DNA of 64,000 nucleotides from Eurosta solidaginis (Eukaryota > Arthropoda > Insecta > Diptera > Tephritidae), in contig NC_090319.1 in the NCBI RefSeq assembly GCF_040869045.1, positions 264,074,897 to 264,138,896 of the forward strand, read 5' to 3'. The stretch's first letter is position 1; every line of letters starts with the position of its first letter. This document shows positions 41,641 through 52,150 of the stretch, in pieces. A program made the position numbers and the translations under genes. The notes beneath the pieces are model-generated. The model did not search any database, was not told the DNA's origin, and saw only the letters and a list, made by a program, of their open reading frames with translations.

Positions 41641-43484
41641 CAAATATAAAGTGGAATACACACCTGTGAACCGTCTATAATATGCCGATAATAAACCAAA
41701 AAGATGCCGATATATTATGCAGAATTTTAGCAAGCGTGGCCATAGAACTAGAGCTGTTGGGGGCGCGAAAGTATAGAAGGTTCAACGTGCTTGTTTACGG
41801 AACGTACCGCATGCGGCACCATCAACATCGATACAACTGCCTAAAATGCTGTGTTGGACGTTATTCTGTGCGACTCGCAGCACCACTCATCCTGCACTTA
41901 TACCTTTGTCGTGACGTCCGCGTCCTCCAGGTACTTTTCGCCTTATATTCACCTCTAAGTAGTCATTTGTCTGAAAGGAATGCTACGATTAACCAGAGCA
42001 TTAGTCAGTGACTGATTTGCCACATCACTCATCTTCTCGAAAACACCGGAAATTTTAGTGCTTCTTCTCTTTGCAACCTCCGAGAAAACCGAAGTCGTAG
42101 CGTTATCTCCCTTTAGCTTATCTAATACTTCTGTGGTTGGCATATCGCCACTCTTAACGTCCTCTCTCTGGTTTGCAGCTTTCGAGGTGGTTGCTTTCGA
42201 GGTAATGACTTCCTCGCTATTGAGGCCCATCTTTCCTACGGCTTTGGACCCACTTGTCTTGTCTATGCAGCTGCCCCTCTCCGTGGCCATGGGATAGGGT
42301 ACTTTCTGCCTCTTTAAAGCAGGCGACTTACGCCATTTTAAAAAAAAATATTAATACGTGTTTTTGCACTTTTATCGATTACAGATGTATGTTAGTGCAA
42401 GAAGATTGTGCTTTTGGCAATTTAGATAAGCTTTGATTCCACTAATATTTACCATTTATTTTGGCTATGAACTATAAGCTAGCTACTGTTTCCGACAGCA
42501 AATGCCCGTCCATAGATGAGCGCCACAAAAATATCTAAACTTTTACATCTATGAGTATGTAAATATATGCGTGTATATCTTATTACAAAATTTCGCACAG
42601 CAACAGCAACAAATAAAACTATTAAATTTTACTTTGCTCACTTACTTTTTCCTTTGACCGTTTTTGAACATTTCAAAATAAAGCAACAACTCGTTACGCC
42701 AGTGATTGCAAATGCACTTATTTTTCTCAAAGATTTCCTGTTGGCGATATGATGCTGACCGCAAATGGACAGCAAAAAAAAGGACATTATCTAACTAAGC
42801 TTTTGCAGTGTGTGGCGCATAATGCGGCCGATGGTAGTGAAGAGGAAATGGTAGTAGCTTAAGGAAACTGACCAAAATGTGGTTTAAGTTAATTTTTAAG
42901 TTTACCACTGCTGGTAAGAACGGAAAAGGTAAATGCATATGTACATGTGTGTGTGCGTTTATATTTTTTCTTCATTGCCATAATAGATATTGATAGCAAT
43001 CTTAATGGTATTTTGTAATATTGTTTTGAAAATGCCATTAAGTTTTTTGGCAAGAAACGAGAAAAACAGGAAAATGAAGATGACCGTTAGGGGAGAAAAA
43101 ATAGTTTTGCAGAAGCATGGTAGAAGGAGGCGAATGCTTTTTGTTGTATGGTTGGAGCAGGTTTGGCGCATCAGCAGCTGAGTTTTGTGAATTTTCTAAA
43201 GTTCAATAAATGATTGGAGCAGCTATTACAATTGCAAAAAAAAATTGTATCTAAAGGAAGTGAAGCAATACAAACATGAAGAGAGAGACGTCCAGAAAGG
43301 TGGTCCGTTCTTCGAACGATCTAAAATACATTCTTCGTGAATTCACTGATTATTCCACAAAGGAATATAACATTTTAATGCTCTGATGTATGGTTCTGAA
43401 GTTTTAACTGCATGATTTTTACAATACATATGTGAAGGAAAATTTACTGTGCCTGGATCGGCCATTTCACCATAACCTAACCTT
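41641..43484. other. hth intron with an unrecognised minus-strand frame (41955-42290)
   Basis: The minus frame 41955-42290 (111 codons; EVITSKATTSKAANQREDVK, GVFEKMSDVANQ) has a protein-like composition and may be a gag/ORF1 relic, but I know no match. The region 41680-42000 also has higher GC. 42300-43480 is AT-rich without repeats that I could place. Confidence 0.35.
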
Positions 43485-43738
43485 CTTTTCCATTTTGCGT
43501 CGTGCTACTTTTTCATTTTTCCGGCATCTTCAGGGCAGATGAATTTTCACTGATAAGCTTTTCATGGCAGAAATACACTCTGCGTGTTTGCCAAATCACT
43601 GCCGAGGGGCGAAACCGCCTAGAAAGACGTGTTTATAATTGAACAAACTTTTTTCTAAATTTTCGTTGTTGCTTTGACCGGGAGTTGAACTAACGATCTT
43701 CGGTGTTGTAGGCGGAGCACGCTGCCACCGCGGCCAAA
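43485..43738 (-). mobile_element. tRNA-derived SINE, copy 2 (diverged)
   Basis: It shares GCGTCGTGCTAC, TGAATTTTCACTGATAAGC, TTTTCATGGCAGAAATACAC, ACTGCCGAGGGGCGA and GGAGTTGAACTAACGATCTT, then CGGTGTTGTAGGCGGAGCAC, with copy 1 at 24465-24802 in the same orientation. The tRNA-related head is at the high-coordinate end. Confidence 0.8.
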
Positions 43739-43739
43739 A

Positions 43740-44462
43740 CACCATAGCTCATTTTTGACTCAACCGAAATATTTCTATTTCTTTTTAAAGCAACAATATA
43801 TCCAAATTTGGTTTAGGTAAGAATTCCACATGTGAACGAAAACTATTGTGCCTCTCATTTATAAAAAAATTATGAGCACCCAAAATATCCTAGCTCGTTT
43901 TTGACTCATCCAAAATATTTTCAATTTTTTCTCATAGTTTTTTGAAATAACAAAGTATTCAAACTTGGTTTGAGTAAAATTAGTGCAAATTACATATGTG
44001 AGGGAAAATTCTATGTGCCTCTCAATTATATAAAAATTACGAGCACGCAAAAGAGAATCAACCGAAATATTTGCAGTTTTTTGCTCATAGTTTTTTGAAG
44101 CAACCAAGTATCGGAATTTTGGTTTGGGAAAAATTAGCGCAAATTACGTACATATATGAGCGGAAATTCCGCTATACAATTATTATGAGCATCCAAAAGG
44201 GTTTTTGACTCATCCGAAATATTTGCGGTTTTTCTCATAGTTTTTTGAAATGACAAAGTATCAAAACTCGGTTTACGAAAAATTAGTGAAAATTCCATAT
44301 GTGAGCGAAAATTCAAAGTGCCTCTCAATTATACAAAACTTTCAAGCACGCAAAATAGCGTAGATCAATTTTGACTCAACCGAAATATTTGGAGTTTTTG
44401 CTTATAGTTTTTTGAAGCACCAAAGTATCCAAATTCGGTTTGGGAAAAATACGTGCTTTATA
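43740..44462. repeat. tandem repeat of about 145-170 bp, five units
   Basis: TTTTGACTCAACCGAAATAT or a close variant starts units near 43753, 43897, 44050 (partly deleted), 44202 and 44369. Each unit continues with CATAGTTTTTTGAA, CAAAGTATCCAAA, TTGGTTTGGG and CATATGTGAGCGAAAATT, and GTGCCTCTCAATTATA. Units are well diverged. Frames on the minus strand inside are repeat products. Confidence 0.8.
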
Positions 44463-44589
44463 AAAAGTTTGAAACAGCTGTGGTTTCTAACTCGATAGAT
44501 GAGCTTTAATTTGGAAGATAAATAATATACATATGTGAGCAAAAATGTCGAAAAAGTTGACAGCGTAACTTTTGTTCAAAAGTGTACTT

Positions 44590-45110
44590 TTTTTGTTGGC
44601 ATAGCTATGATTTTCATTGCTTAAATTATTTTCTGTTGTTCAAATTCTTCTTTTTTTATCTTTCGATAACTGAGCAAAAAACTTCTATGAGTTCTGTAGC
44701 TAAAACTATGCAAACCAATCTCAAAAACGTTTTCGAAAATTCGAGAACATTTTACGAAAATTCCGAACTTTCAATTTAGAGTTTTCTCAATATTTTTTGT
44801 AGTCCCATCAATTTTATTCTTACAAAATACAACCTATAGGTCTCAACAAATTTGTATTAATTCTTGCAAATTTTTTCGCAAAGTGTGTTTTATATTTCCT
44901 TCCATGCGCTTACTTTTTTATATAACTGAAGAAAATCTGAAAAACATAACTTCGAAATAAAAATTGTTAAAAGTCGCCTATAGCTTGTACTTTTTTAATT
45001 GTTGGGGCTACAGAACTGCATACTCCAAAAAAAAAAAAATATATGAGAACGAATTTGCCGAGTTTACGAGTTTCTTCGAAAACGTTTTTAAGATTGAGGA
45101 AGATTAAATT
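44590..45110. mobile_element. foldback element, copy 2
   Basis: The left part (ATTCTTCTTTTTTTATCTTT, CAATCTCAAAAACGTTTTCG, AAATACAACCTATAGG) pairs with the reverse complement of the right part (CAATCTTAAAAACGTTTTCG, GGAGTATGCAGTTCTGTAGC, AAGTACAAGCTATAGG). It is the same family as 40100-40635. Confidence 0.65.
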
Positions 45111-47906
45111 TTTGCTACTAAACTATTTAAAATTAAAAAAAGAATTTAACTGCCGACATCTGATAATAATTGCCACTGCTATTTAATTTCAAAATTTGTA
45201 CCAAAGCAGATTTATAGAAAAAAAAAGATTAAAAAACCATTTCGTTTAAAGTCAATGGTTTGCTGGATTTGGCCATATACATAAATAGAATACATACATA
45301 CATATATGAATAACAAACCCGCCTAATGATTTTCCAATACCCGTCTGAGCAATCAACGACACCACCCTACAGCCACACCCGCCATAGCCCCACTCTTACT
45401 TCACGCATTCACGCTTCGCCAACAGGAGACAGACGTTACGACGTACAGGAGGATTTGTGCGACAGTGATGAATTACAGTTTAAATCAGCGAATCGCTTAT
45501 GTTTACTTTTGCAAAAACTTAGAAGTAACACAGTTTATGTACAGAGCTTTATACAGGGAAAACCCTTGATCGGACAGTTTTCATGCATCAAGTTTTAGTT
45601 ACATATATTTTAAACAAATTTTCCTCCGTAAGGTGGGAACTCTCTTGGCCAGACGTGGGCAAAAAATGGGATGCGCGGACTGAGCGGACACGTATCTCTT
45701 ACTGGTGAACACTGAGGCCTGTTTTCATAACAAATTAATAAAAACCCTCTTTTGGACGGACTAGAACTGCTCATAGGCGGACAAAGTATGAGAATGAATA
45801 TCAAAATAGAAAAAGGGGACTCCCGAATGAAACCAATTTTGGGTTAGATAAGTATGTACTCAAACTCAAGAAGTTTCATAGTCTGTCACTGACTTAGTAT
45901 CGCTTTTATGTAAACAGAAAAACCCCCTCAATACCCCCGTGACCTAAATATATCAAAAAGTAACTACGTACTCTTGGAAAGCACTAGAAGTTACCTGGGA
46001 CTCACCCCACTAGCTGCTTCTAGACCGGAAAATTTAATTTGACGTGACGCTTGGTTTAACCATTTTCCTTCTTGGTTGATTATGTGCAGCTATTCCCAGT
46101 TCATCCGCCTTTTTTATGCCCATAATGATTGTAAGCTTCTCTCTGTTCCATTTTTCCTTCTAGTTGTTTTGCTATGCGAGATTTTCATCCCAAATGATGG
46201 TACGGTGGCCATTACAAAAGTTTATGCGACTGCAGTTTGCTTTTTTTCGTATCTCTGCCAGTTTGTATGATCTTGTTATTAGTAGATCGGCACAGTCTAT
46301 GGTAGACCATCCCACCTCCATTAGTTTAGTGCCATTTTCGTATTGTGTGCCGATATTTCGGCGCCATTGCCCCACTCTTCCAACTCTATTGAGACTGTAA
46401 GATCTTTACCGAAGTACGATGGTGAGTGTCCGTGCAAGGGAGGTTTCACAGTCTACACACACGCTCATCAATTCATCCTACCAATTTTGAGCTATTGCTC
46501 TTAATGCTATTAACGGCAGTTTGCGAAAGCATTAAACAAATTGATTTTGTTGTTGGTAGAAGAAAGTTGAAACATTCAATTGACACACTCTCAACTGACC
46601 TTATACCTACATACGTACAATGCAAAAAACATTTAATTTTTTAGTTACGCATCTACGTATTTGATGGTAAAAATATATCCTGCAGCAGAAGGCACTTGTG
46701 AACTTGTACTGCATCAGTGAGTTTGCCATATTTGTGGGTTCTAATGTTTCTTTTTAAACTATTCAGTCAATGAAAAAAAAAGAGGTTCAAATTTTTTTTA
46801 TCACCTTATATGCATTGAGCAAAGCTTTTTTCAATATCCATCGTAGTTTCGAACCAAAACACTAATGGACCCAATTCCGCTGCAGCATTCTTCAGCTGTG
46901 AATGTATTTCTACAAACTTTTAGTGCCACTTGAATAAATCCGCTTTTCTGTGACTGAATTTATTTTTTTTTTAATCGCACATCAGTATTGAGTGATGAAT
47001 TCTTTTTCATTCTAATAACGCCTGAAGTCACACTTCGCGGAGAAACTGCTTAAATTTGTTAGATTTTTTGCGTAAGCATTTAGAATCAAATATCTAAATC
47101 TTAGGAAAATTTAATGAGGGATGCTTTCTTTTGTCTTATTGGTGAATTGAGTGGATTTGCTTTCTTTTCTTTTTTGTTGAGGATTTTACATCAGATTGCA
47201 ATTTGATTTGATTTATTGCCATACAAAAGCAGAATCGAAATAAGAAAAATGTTTTTGACGTTGGAGGGGAGAACTTTAGAATACACATCACATCTTCCAA
47301 CTACTCACATATCAATGCATGTGATTTTCAATGGAAAAGTAATGACATTTCTTCTGCCAATCCTAAATTTGGTTTCTCTGCAAAACTAAAGCGGCTACAG
47401 AAACAACAACTCCATAAGGACTGCAAACAAACTGCAAACAAGAGTATCAGAGCAGCAGAACTAAACAAACTCATCACCAGATCGCAAAATTCCTGGTAAA
47501 CCTTTATTACATTGATAATTGATACTATCGGCATTGACAAATAAAAAATAAAAAAAAATTGACAAATACATACATTAAAATTAATGCCAACTTTAGTCTC
47601 GTTAAAAGGCATACATAGGTCGGTCTGGCTACAGTCGCCGACCAGACGATTTACACTTGACAGACCAGTTACTTCTGGACCTTTTCTAACACGAAGATAC
47701 AACCTATTCAGCGGTAAGGCTTCGTGAGTCTGATTATTGCAGCGCGAGGTGGTGTGGTTACAGTGGTATCCTCAGCAGACCTCCCGGTGTGACTCCGACA
47801 AGAGATTACCAAGCGCCATAGCTGAGCTTTGACAGGAATTATAAAAGAAATATTCCCTAAAAAAGGGACTAAAAGAGGGAGGGAGAGGGTAAAGAGAAGC
47901 TAATCG
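45111..47906. other. hth intron with possible decayed mobile sequence; no gene seen
   Basis: Frames at 45326-45598, 45610-45804 (minus), 46172-46375 (minus; KLMEVGWSTIDCADL) and 47328-47702 (minus) look partly protein-like but carry no motif I can name. 47580-47800 has higher GC and may be a retroelement tail. No RNA gene or host exon was recognised. Confidence 0.35.
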
Positions 47907-47914
47907 TCGAAAAC

Positions 47915-48099
47915 CAGGCATGCTTAACCAACGAACCGATATCATTTCGTTACGATAATCAACGTTAATAAACGAAACGTTGAATTAACGTTACTTTGAC
48001 GTTCTTAACGTTAATAAACGAAACGAAATCACTTTGTTTCGTTTATTAACGTTAATTACCGTAACGAAATGATATCGGTTCGTTGGTTAAGCATGCCTG
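47915..48099. mobile_element. 185-bp palindromic MITE with 40-bp perfect TIR, hAT-like TSD
   Basis: The terminus CAGGCATGCTTAACCAACGA followed by ACCGATATCATTTCGTTACG occurs inverted and identical at the other end. Inner segments (AACGTTAATAAACGAAACG) also pair, so almost the whole element is one stem. It is flanked by TCGAAAAC (47907-47914) and TCGAAAAT (48100-48107), an 8-bp duplication with one mismatch, as for hAT elements. The CAGG start also fits hAT ends. Non-coding. Confidence 0.85.
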
Positions 48100-48107
48100 T
48101 CGAAAAT

Positions 48108-48639
48108 GAATGCTAGCATGCCAGCTTATGATCTAACTTGCCCACATCACATCGCCCAAAATGTTCACGCAAATGGACTGGAGATTTCTTAACTTGGACT
48201 TGAAATAAACGTTAACGACCTATTTGTGTGAGCTCCCAGTTCTTGTATACTCTAGATTTTACACTCTGGCTGGCTATATAATGTCAACACTTAAGGAAAT
48301 TCTAAAATGTTCCGTGAAGGAAACAGATTAAAAAATGACTAAACATTTTTATGACAGTTAATTTCCCTTTAAAACATTTTTATGTGAAATTAGTTAACTA
48401 ATTATTTTTAATTGCATGATAAATATATATATATTTGATTACATTAATTCATTTTGTTCCTGTTAATTACAAAATAGAAATAATTATATAATTAATGTCA
48501 ATTAATTTTGATTATTTAAACTGTATAATCATCACAGTTTAATGATTAATTTCGATCAATTTATTTTGTTGGATTTATTTTTATCATTTGATTATTTTTA
48601 ATTGTTTTGAATATTTTTTAATTGTCTTATAATATTGCA
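48108..48639. other. very AT-rich intron segment
   Basis: ATTAATT/AATTATT words dominate. No gene or repeat unit was resolved. Confidence 0.4.
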
Positions 48640-49650
48640 ATAATCTCGCATAGCACAGCATCTATATGCGTGTTAGAGTGTAAGCAGTCTCTGGAGAGAA
48701 TCGGGCCAGGGAGGAGCATACATTTATATTGGGTCCCACGGCATATGGGAATAGATGGGAATGAAAAAGCGGACGAACTAGCTAAAAAGGGCGCATCCCT
48801 TGAAGCTTGCCCCGTAGACGTCCCAATTAGAATGAGCGAGATTAAGCGAAGGCGAGAGGTGCACATGATCGACCAAGTGGGAATGGCGTGTGTTCAAGCG
48901 CGGGGCTGTAAAGTGTCGAAGATTATGTATAGGTCTTACAACCTTAGACTAACTAAGTTGCTTCTATCATTAAAAAGAGAGGACTGTAGACTCATGACGG
49001 GTATTCTGACTGGACTCTGCCTTCTGGCGTCACATGCCTTTAAATTAGGCTTGGTCAGTGATAGCAGATATAGGAAGTGCGGGTTGGAGGAGGAAACGAC
49101 CGAGCACGTTGGGGATTCAAGGGGTTGTGTAGCGCAATATATAGCTTATCCAACCCAATTGTCAACCTCACCTTCGAGCGGCGAATCCCGATTCACTAAC
49201 AGACGAGGCTCTGGCGACCCCAAGCTCCTCATGGAACTTGGGGGTGGGGAGGGAGGGATGGCCTGAGGTTTAATGTGGCCATATAAATCGTTCCCGAGAT
49301 GGTCGGGCCAGCACCTTAATGGTGCTGTGTTACCGGAGCGTATCGGATCTGTGTCCGACAAAGGACCATCACATCGATAACACTCCCCGGGGCCTTCGGG
49401 GAGTAACCTAATCGCTACAACAACAACAACAACCGAGCACGTTCTGTGCTCGTGCCCTTCGCTTACCAGGATAAGACTCCAGCTATTACGAGTGATACAG
49501 CTGTCAGATCTAGAGGCAGCCAGTGGCTTAAGTCCTAGGAGCTTCTAGTATTTGGTCGGTAAAACAAACTTCTGGTAACACTACGGACTCATACAGTCTA
49601 TGTGAGGTCCTCAGGGACCGGCCAGTTCAACCTAACCTAACCTCGCTAAA
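48640..49650 (+). pseudogene. LINE RNase H and C-terminal knuckle remnant (I/LOA-type)
   Basis: The plus strand reads SIHLYWVPRHMGIDGNEKAD and ELAKKGASLEA, the C-terminal RNase H motif (WVPGHxGIxGNExADxLA). Then RRREVHMIDQVGMACV, LMTGILTGLCLLASHAFKLG and CGLEEETTEHV follow. After a 320-bp SINE-like insertion the knuckle continues with TEHVLCSCPSLTRIRLQLL. It ends near GGCCAGTTCAACCTAACCTA (49620-49648), a CCTAA-rich 3' tail. It is 5'-truncated and stops occur after the insertion. It may be the same family as 31496-33245, which ends where RNase H begins. Confidence 0.82.
49111..49430 (+). mobile_element. SINE-like element with (CAA)n tail, 12-bp TSD, inside the LINE
   Basis: ACCGAGCACGTT occurs at 49099-49110 and again at about 49431-49442, restoring the LINE frame when the insert is removed. 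The insert begins GGGGATTCAAGGGGTTGTGT, has GGAACTTGGGGGTGGGGAGG and ACACTCCCCGGGGCCTTCGG, and ends CTACAACAACAACAAC. A related fragment is at 9547-9722 in reverse. The 3' simple repeat and target duplication fit LINE-mediated retroposition. No clear tRNA boxes are seen, so it could also be a truncated LINE tail. Confidence 0.8.
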
Positions 49651-50112
49651 ACAATGGCTAATTTATCCATTTATTTTTTAATTATTTATTGCTAAGTCAT
49701 GCAATAAAAAAAAAACAATTATTAATGTGAGTGGAAAATTAACAAGTATGGCTAACACCCCACAAGCCTGGGGGCCTCAACAAACATTCTCAGTACAGAG
49801 CACCGAAAATTGGATTTTTTTTTTTAAATGGGTCGGTCTAATGTACAAAAATGACAAGTTTGCTGACGACTTATATATGTAAGTTCAACTTTTAAAACTT
49901 TTGGCTTTTTAAATCGATATTCAGCACATATGTACCTAATATGTAAAAACTTGCCAAACTCTTACACAACTCAGAAGAGGTTTAAATCTACGTTCCAGCA
50001 TTTTAAGAGATGTTAAGAATGACTCCCTCCTCCCTAAACGTTTGCACATAAATACTTTGTACGATCAGCAAACAAATCGCAGCACAGTATAAACAAATGT
50101 CGGCATACTTAA
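49651..50112. other. hth intron, no gene seen
   Basis: AT-rich. No repeat identified. Confidence 0.4.
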
Positions 50113-50695
50113 GCGGCAATTACCCACCGACGTGTGCCGTACGTACGGACGTTTGTCGTACGAAACACGTTTGGCCGAACCCTCAAGCCCGTAGGAATCA
50201 ATGTGTGCGTCTGTGTAAATATACATAACATATTTGTGTGTGTATTGTTTACAGATAAGCACTGTTGCCATAGACCATTTTGCATGCATGCTTATTGAAA
50301 CATCAACTTTTTCCAATTCAATTTTTGATGTTGTAAAAGGCTGGAACTAATATTAGATAAATATAAATAGAATACATATTTACAATCTGCACTTTTACAT
50401 AATTATTTCGAATTATTTTCACAATTCTTCAAACGTTAATTAGGTGTTTTTGCATAAAGCTGCAAGCGGTCAAAAATTAGCGCACAAAAGTTTACTAGGC
50501 AACTCTGTCTAGTGAGAGAGCGATCAGCTGACACGTTCTTACGGGAAAAATCAAAATTGTTTTGATTTCTACGTTCCGGGCTATGTACGTACGGGCGTTG
50601 CACTTCGGTGAGTTTTCGTTTACATTGCACACTCATAAGATAGGTCGTGTCAGCTGACACGTTTTTGGGTCGTACGTTCGTGAGTAACTGCCCCA
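50113..50695. mobile_element. 583-bp MITE candidate flanked by TTAA
   Basis: GGCAATTACCCACCGACGT at the left and, reverse complemented, GGCAGTTACTCACGAACGT at the right are imperfect inverted repeats. TTAA lies outside both (50109-50112 and 50696-50699), the piggyBac target. Inner pairs of GTACGTACGG and CAGCTGACACGTT words add symmetry. One base of indel separates the two termini. Frames in it are incidental. Confidence 0.5.
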
Positions 50696-50699
50696 TTAA

Positions 50700-51439
50700 T
50701 TTTGTGCTCGCCAGCGTAAACTTTTTTATACGTTCGCAAACTGTCAGGCGGTGTCTTAAACGACAAAGCAATAGGAATTCAAGTTAACAATAATATCTGG
50801 TAACAACACTGGTATTAAAAAGTTACAACAACAATTATAACAACAGAAAAAGCGTCAACAACTTACAATGGATGAAGTGAAAAAATATATAACGACGACG
50901 AACTAAGCAAACCGACCACAGTAGCTGAAGTAAAACAATCCTACAACAACAACATCTAAACGAGTCAACACATTTCAACCAATGGCAGCAATAGTGGCTA
51001 CTGTGCAACAAATACTAACAACAGAACAACAAACATGCGCAAAGGGGTGTGTATGCGCAGATCTCAACAACAAAATGCATACAAAATGAAATATCACTCC
51101 ACCTACCAAACGGTAATGGGAGTGAGAGAGCTCCAATGGGGCGCCGTTAAAGGTTACGATGAATGAATGTATGTATATATGCATATATGTATTTAATTGT
51201 TGATATATGTGAGCGCTACTGTACGCGTATTTAATACGAGTGTGTAGAGCAAAAAACAAAAAAAAAAAAAAAAACAAAAAAAATGAATAAATATTTTTAA
51301 TCGCATTTATGAGCCGCATATATGAGGAAGAGTTAAATATAATTATTGTATGTAGGCATAGGCGTAGCTATTATTTAAACAGCGATCGGGGCAGCGTTTA
51401 AATAAATAAAGTGAAAATATATTGGTTGGCGAGGTTCAG
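50700..51439. other. hth intron, CAA/ACAACAA-rich; no gene seen
   Basis: 50810-51040 is rich in CAACAA and CAACAACAAC words as found in fly introns and UTRs. 51250-51285 is a poly-A/C tract. The minus frame 50975-51319 is the complement of these and is not a gene. Confidence 0.4.
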
Positions 51440-52150
51440 ACCAAACCTCTTTTTCTACTTGGATTCAAATCGGGTGCCGAAAACATCCATCTAAACATTT
51501 TCTAAAACAGATTGAAATTCTTGTCTGATTTATATAAAGTGGGCGTAGTTACTAGGGCCAACAATTTTCTGGATTTTTTGCTCCCGGGATTTTCGGGATC
51601 TGAAAGTTTAATCCCGCGATCCCGAAATTGTCCCAAAATTCAGCCTGTGTAGATTTCTTTGTGGCTTTTGCCAAAAACTGCAACACATTGAGGAACTAGA
51701 CAATTTCAGCAAATTCAATATACAATTTGTCAGAAGCAAAATAAAGATTTTCTAAAATATGTATGTATGTATATTGGAATGATTTTCCGTCATCCTTTGT
51801 CCAATTTGGTTTGGAGATGAACTGGTTTCTTTCATTTCAAAGAAAAATCTCGTCTGCTTAATTTAATGTAGGCGTAGTATCTAGGGATGATGATTTTCTG
51901 AATTTTTTGCTCCCGGGATTTTCGTTATCTGAAAGTTCAATCCGCGAATCCCGAAATTGTCCCAAAATTCAGCCTGTTTAGATTTTCTTTGCGGCTTTTG
52001 ACAAAAATTGCAACACAATGAAGAACATGCCAAACTCAGTAAATTCAATAGTCAGAAGCAGAAAAAAAAAAGATTTTGTAAAAGAACGATTGGAATGATT
52101 TTACCTCATCCTTTGTCTGATTTTGGAGACGACCTGGTTTCTTGTGCTTG
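51440..52150. repeat. tandem duplication of about 320 bp, two units and a partial third
   Basis: GGGCGTAGTTACTAGGG (51542) and AGGCGTAGTATCTAGGG (51869) start matching stretches: TTTTTTGCTCCCGGGATTTT, CGAAATTGTCCCAAAATTCA, GCCTGT, TTGCAACACA and TCAGAAGC. The preceding TCATCCTTTGTC…GGTTTCTT segment also recurs at 51793 and 52108. CCCGGGATTTTCGGGAT and ATCCCGAAATTGTCCC are partly self-complementary. Units are diverged; the class is unknown. Confidence 0.75.

Noticed and set aside
47328..47702. 124-codon minus frame as a membrane protein
   Set aside because: Hydrophobic runs come from AT-rich complement; no start context, no family, and the plus strand looks like decayed retroelement sequence.
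49620..49650. Telomeric CCTAA repeat
   Set aside because: Only two to three CCTAA units at the 3' end of a LINE remnant; flies of this group lack TTAGG telomeres, and the position is internal.
50975..51319. 114-codon minus frame
   Set aside because: Complement of poly-A and CAA-rich DNA; no domain.
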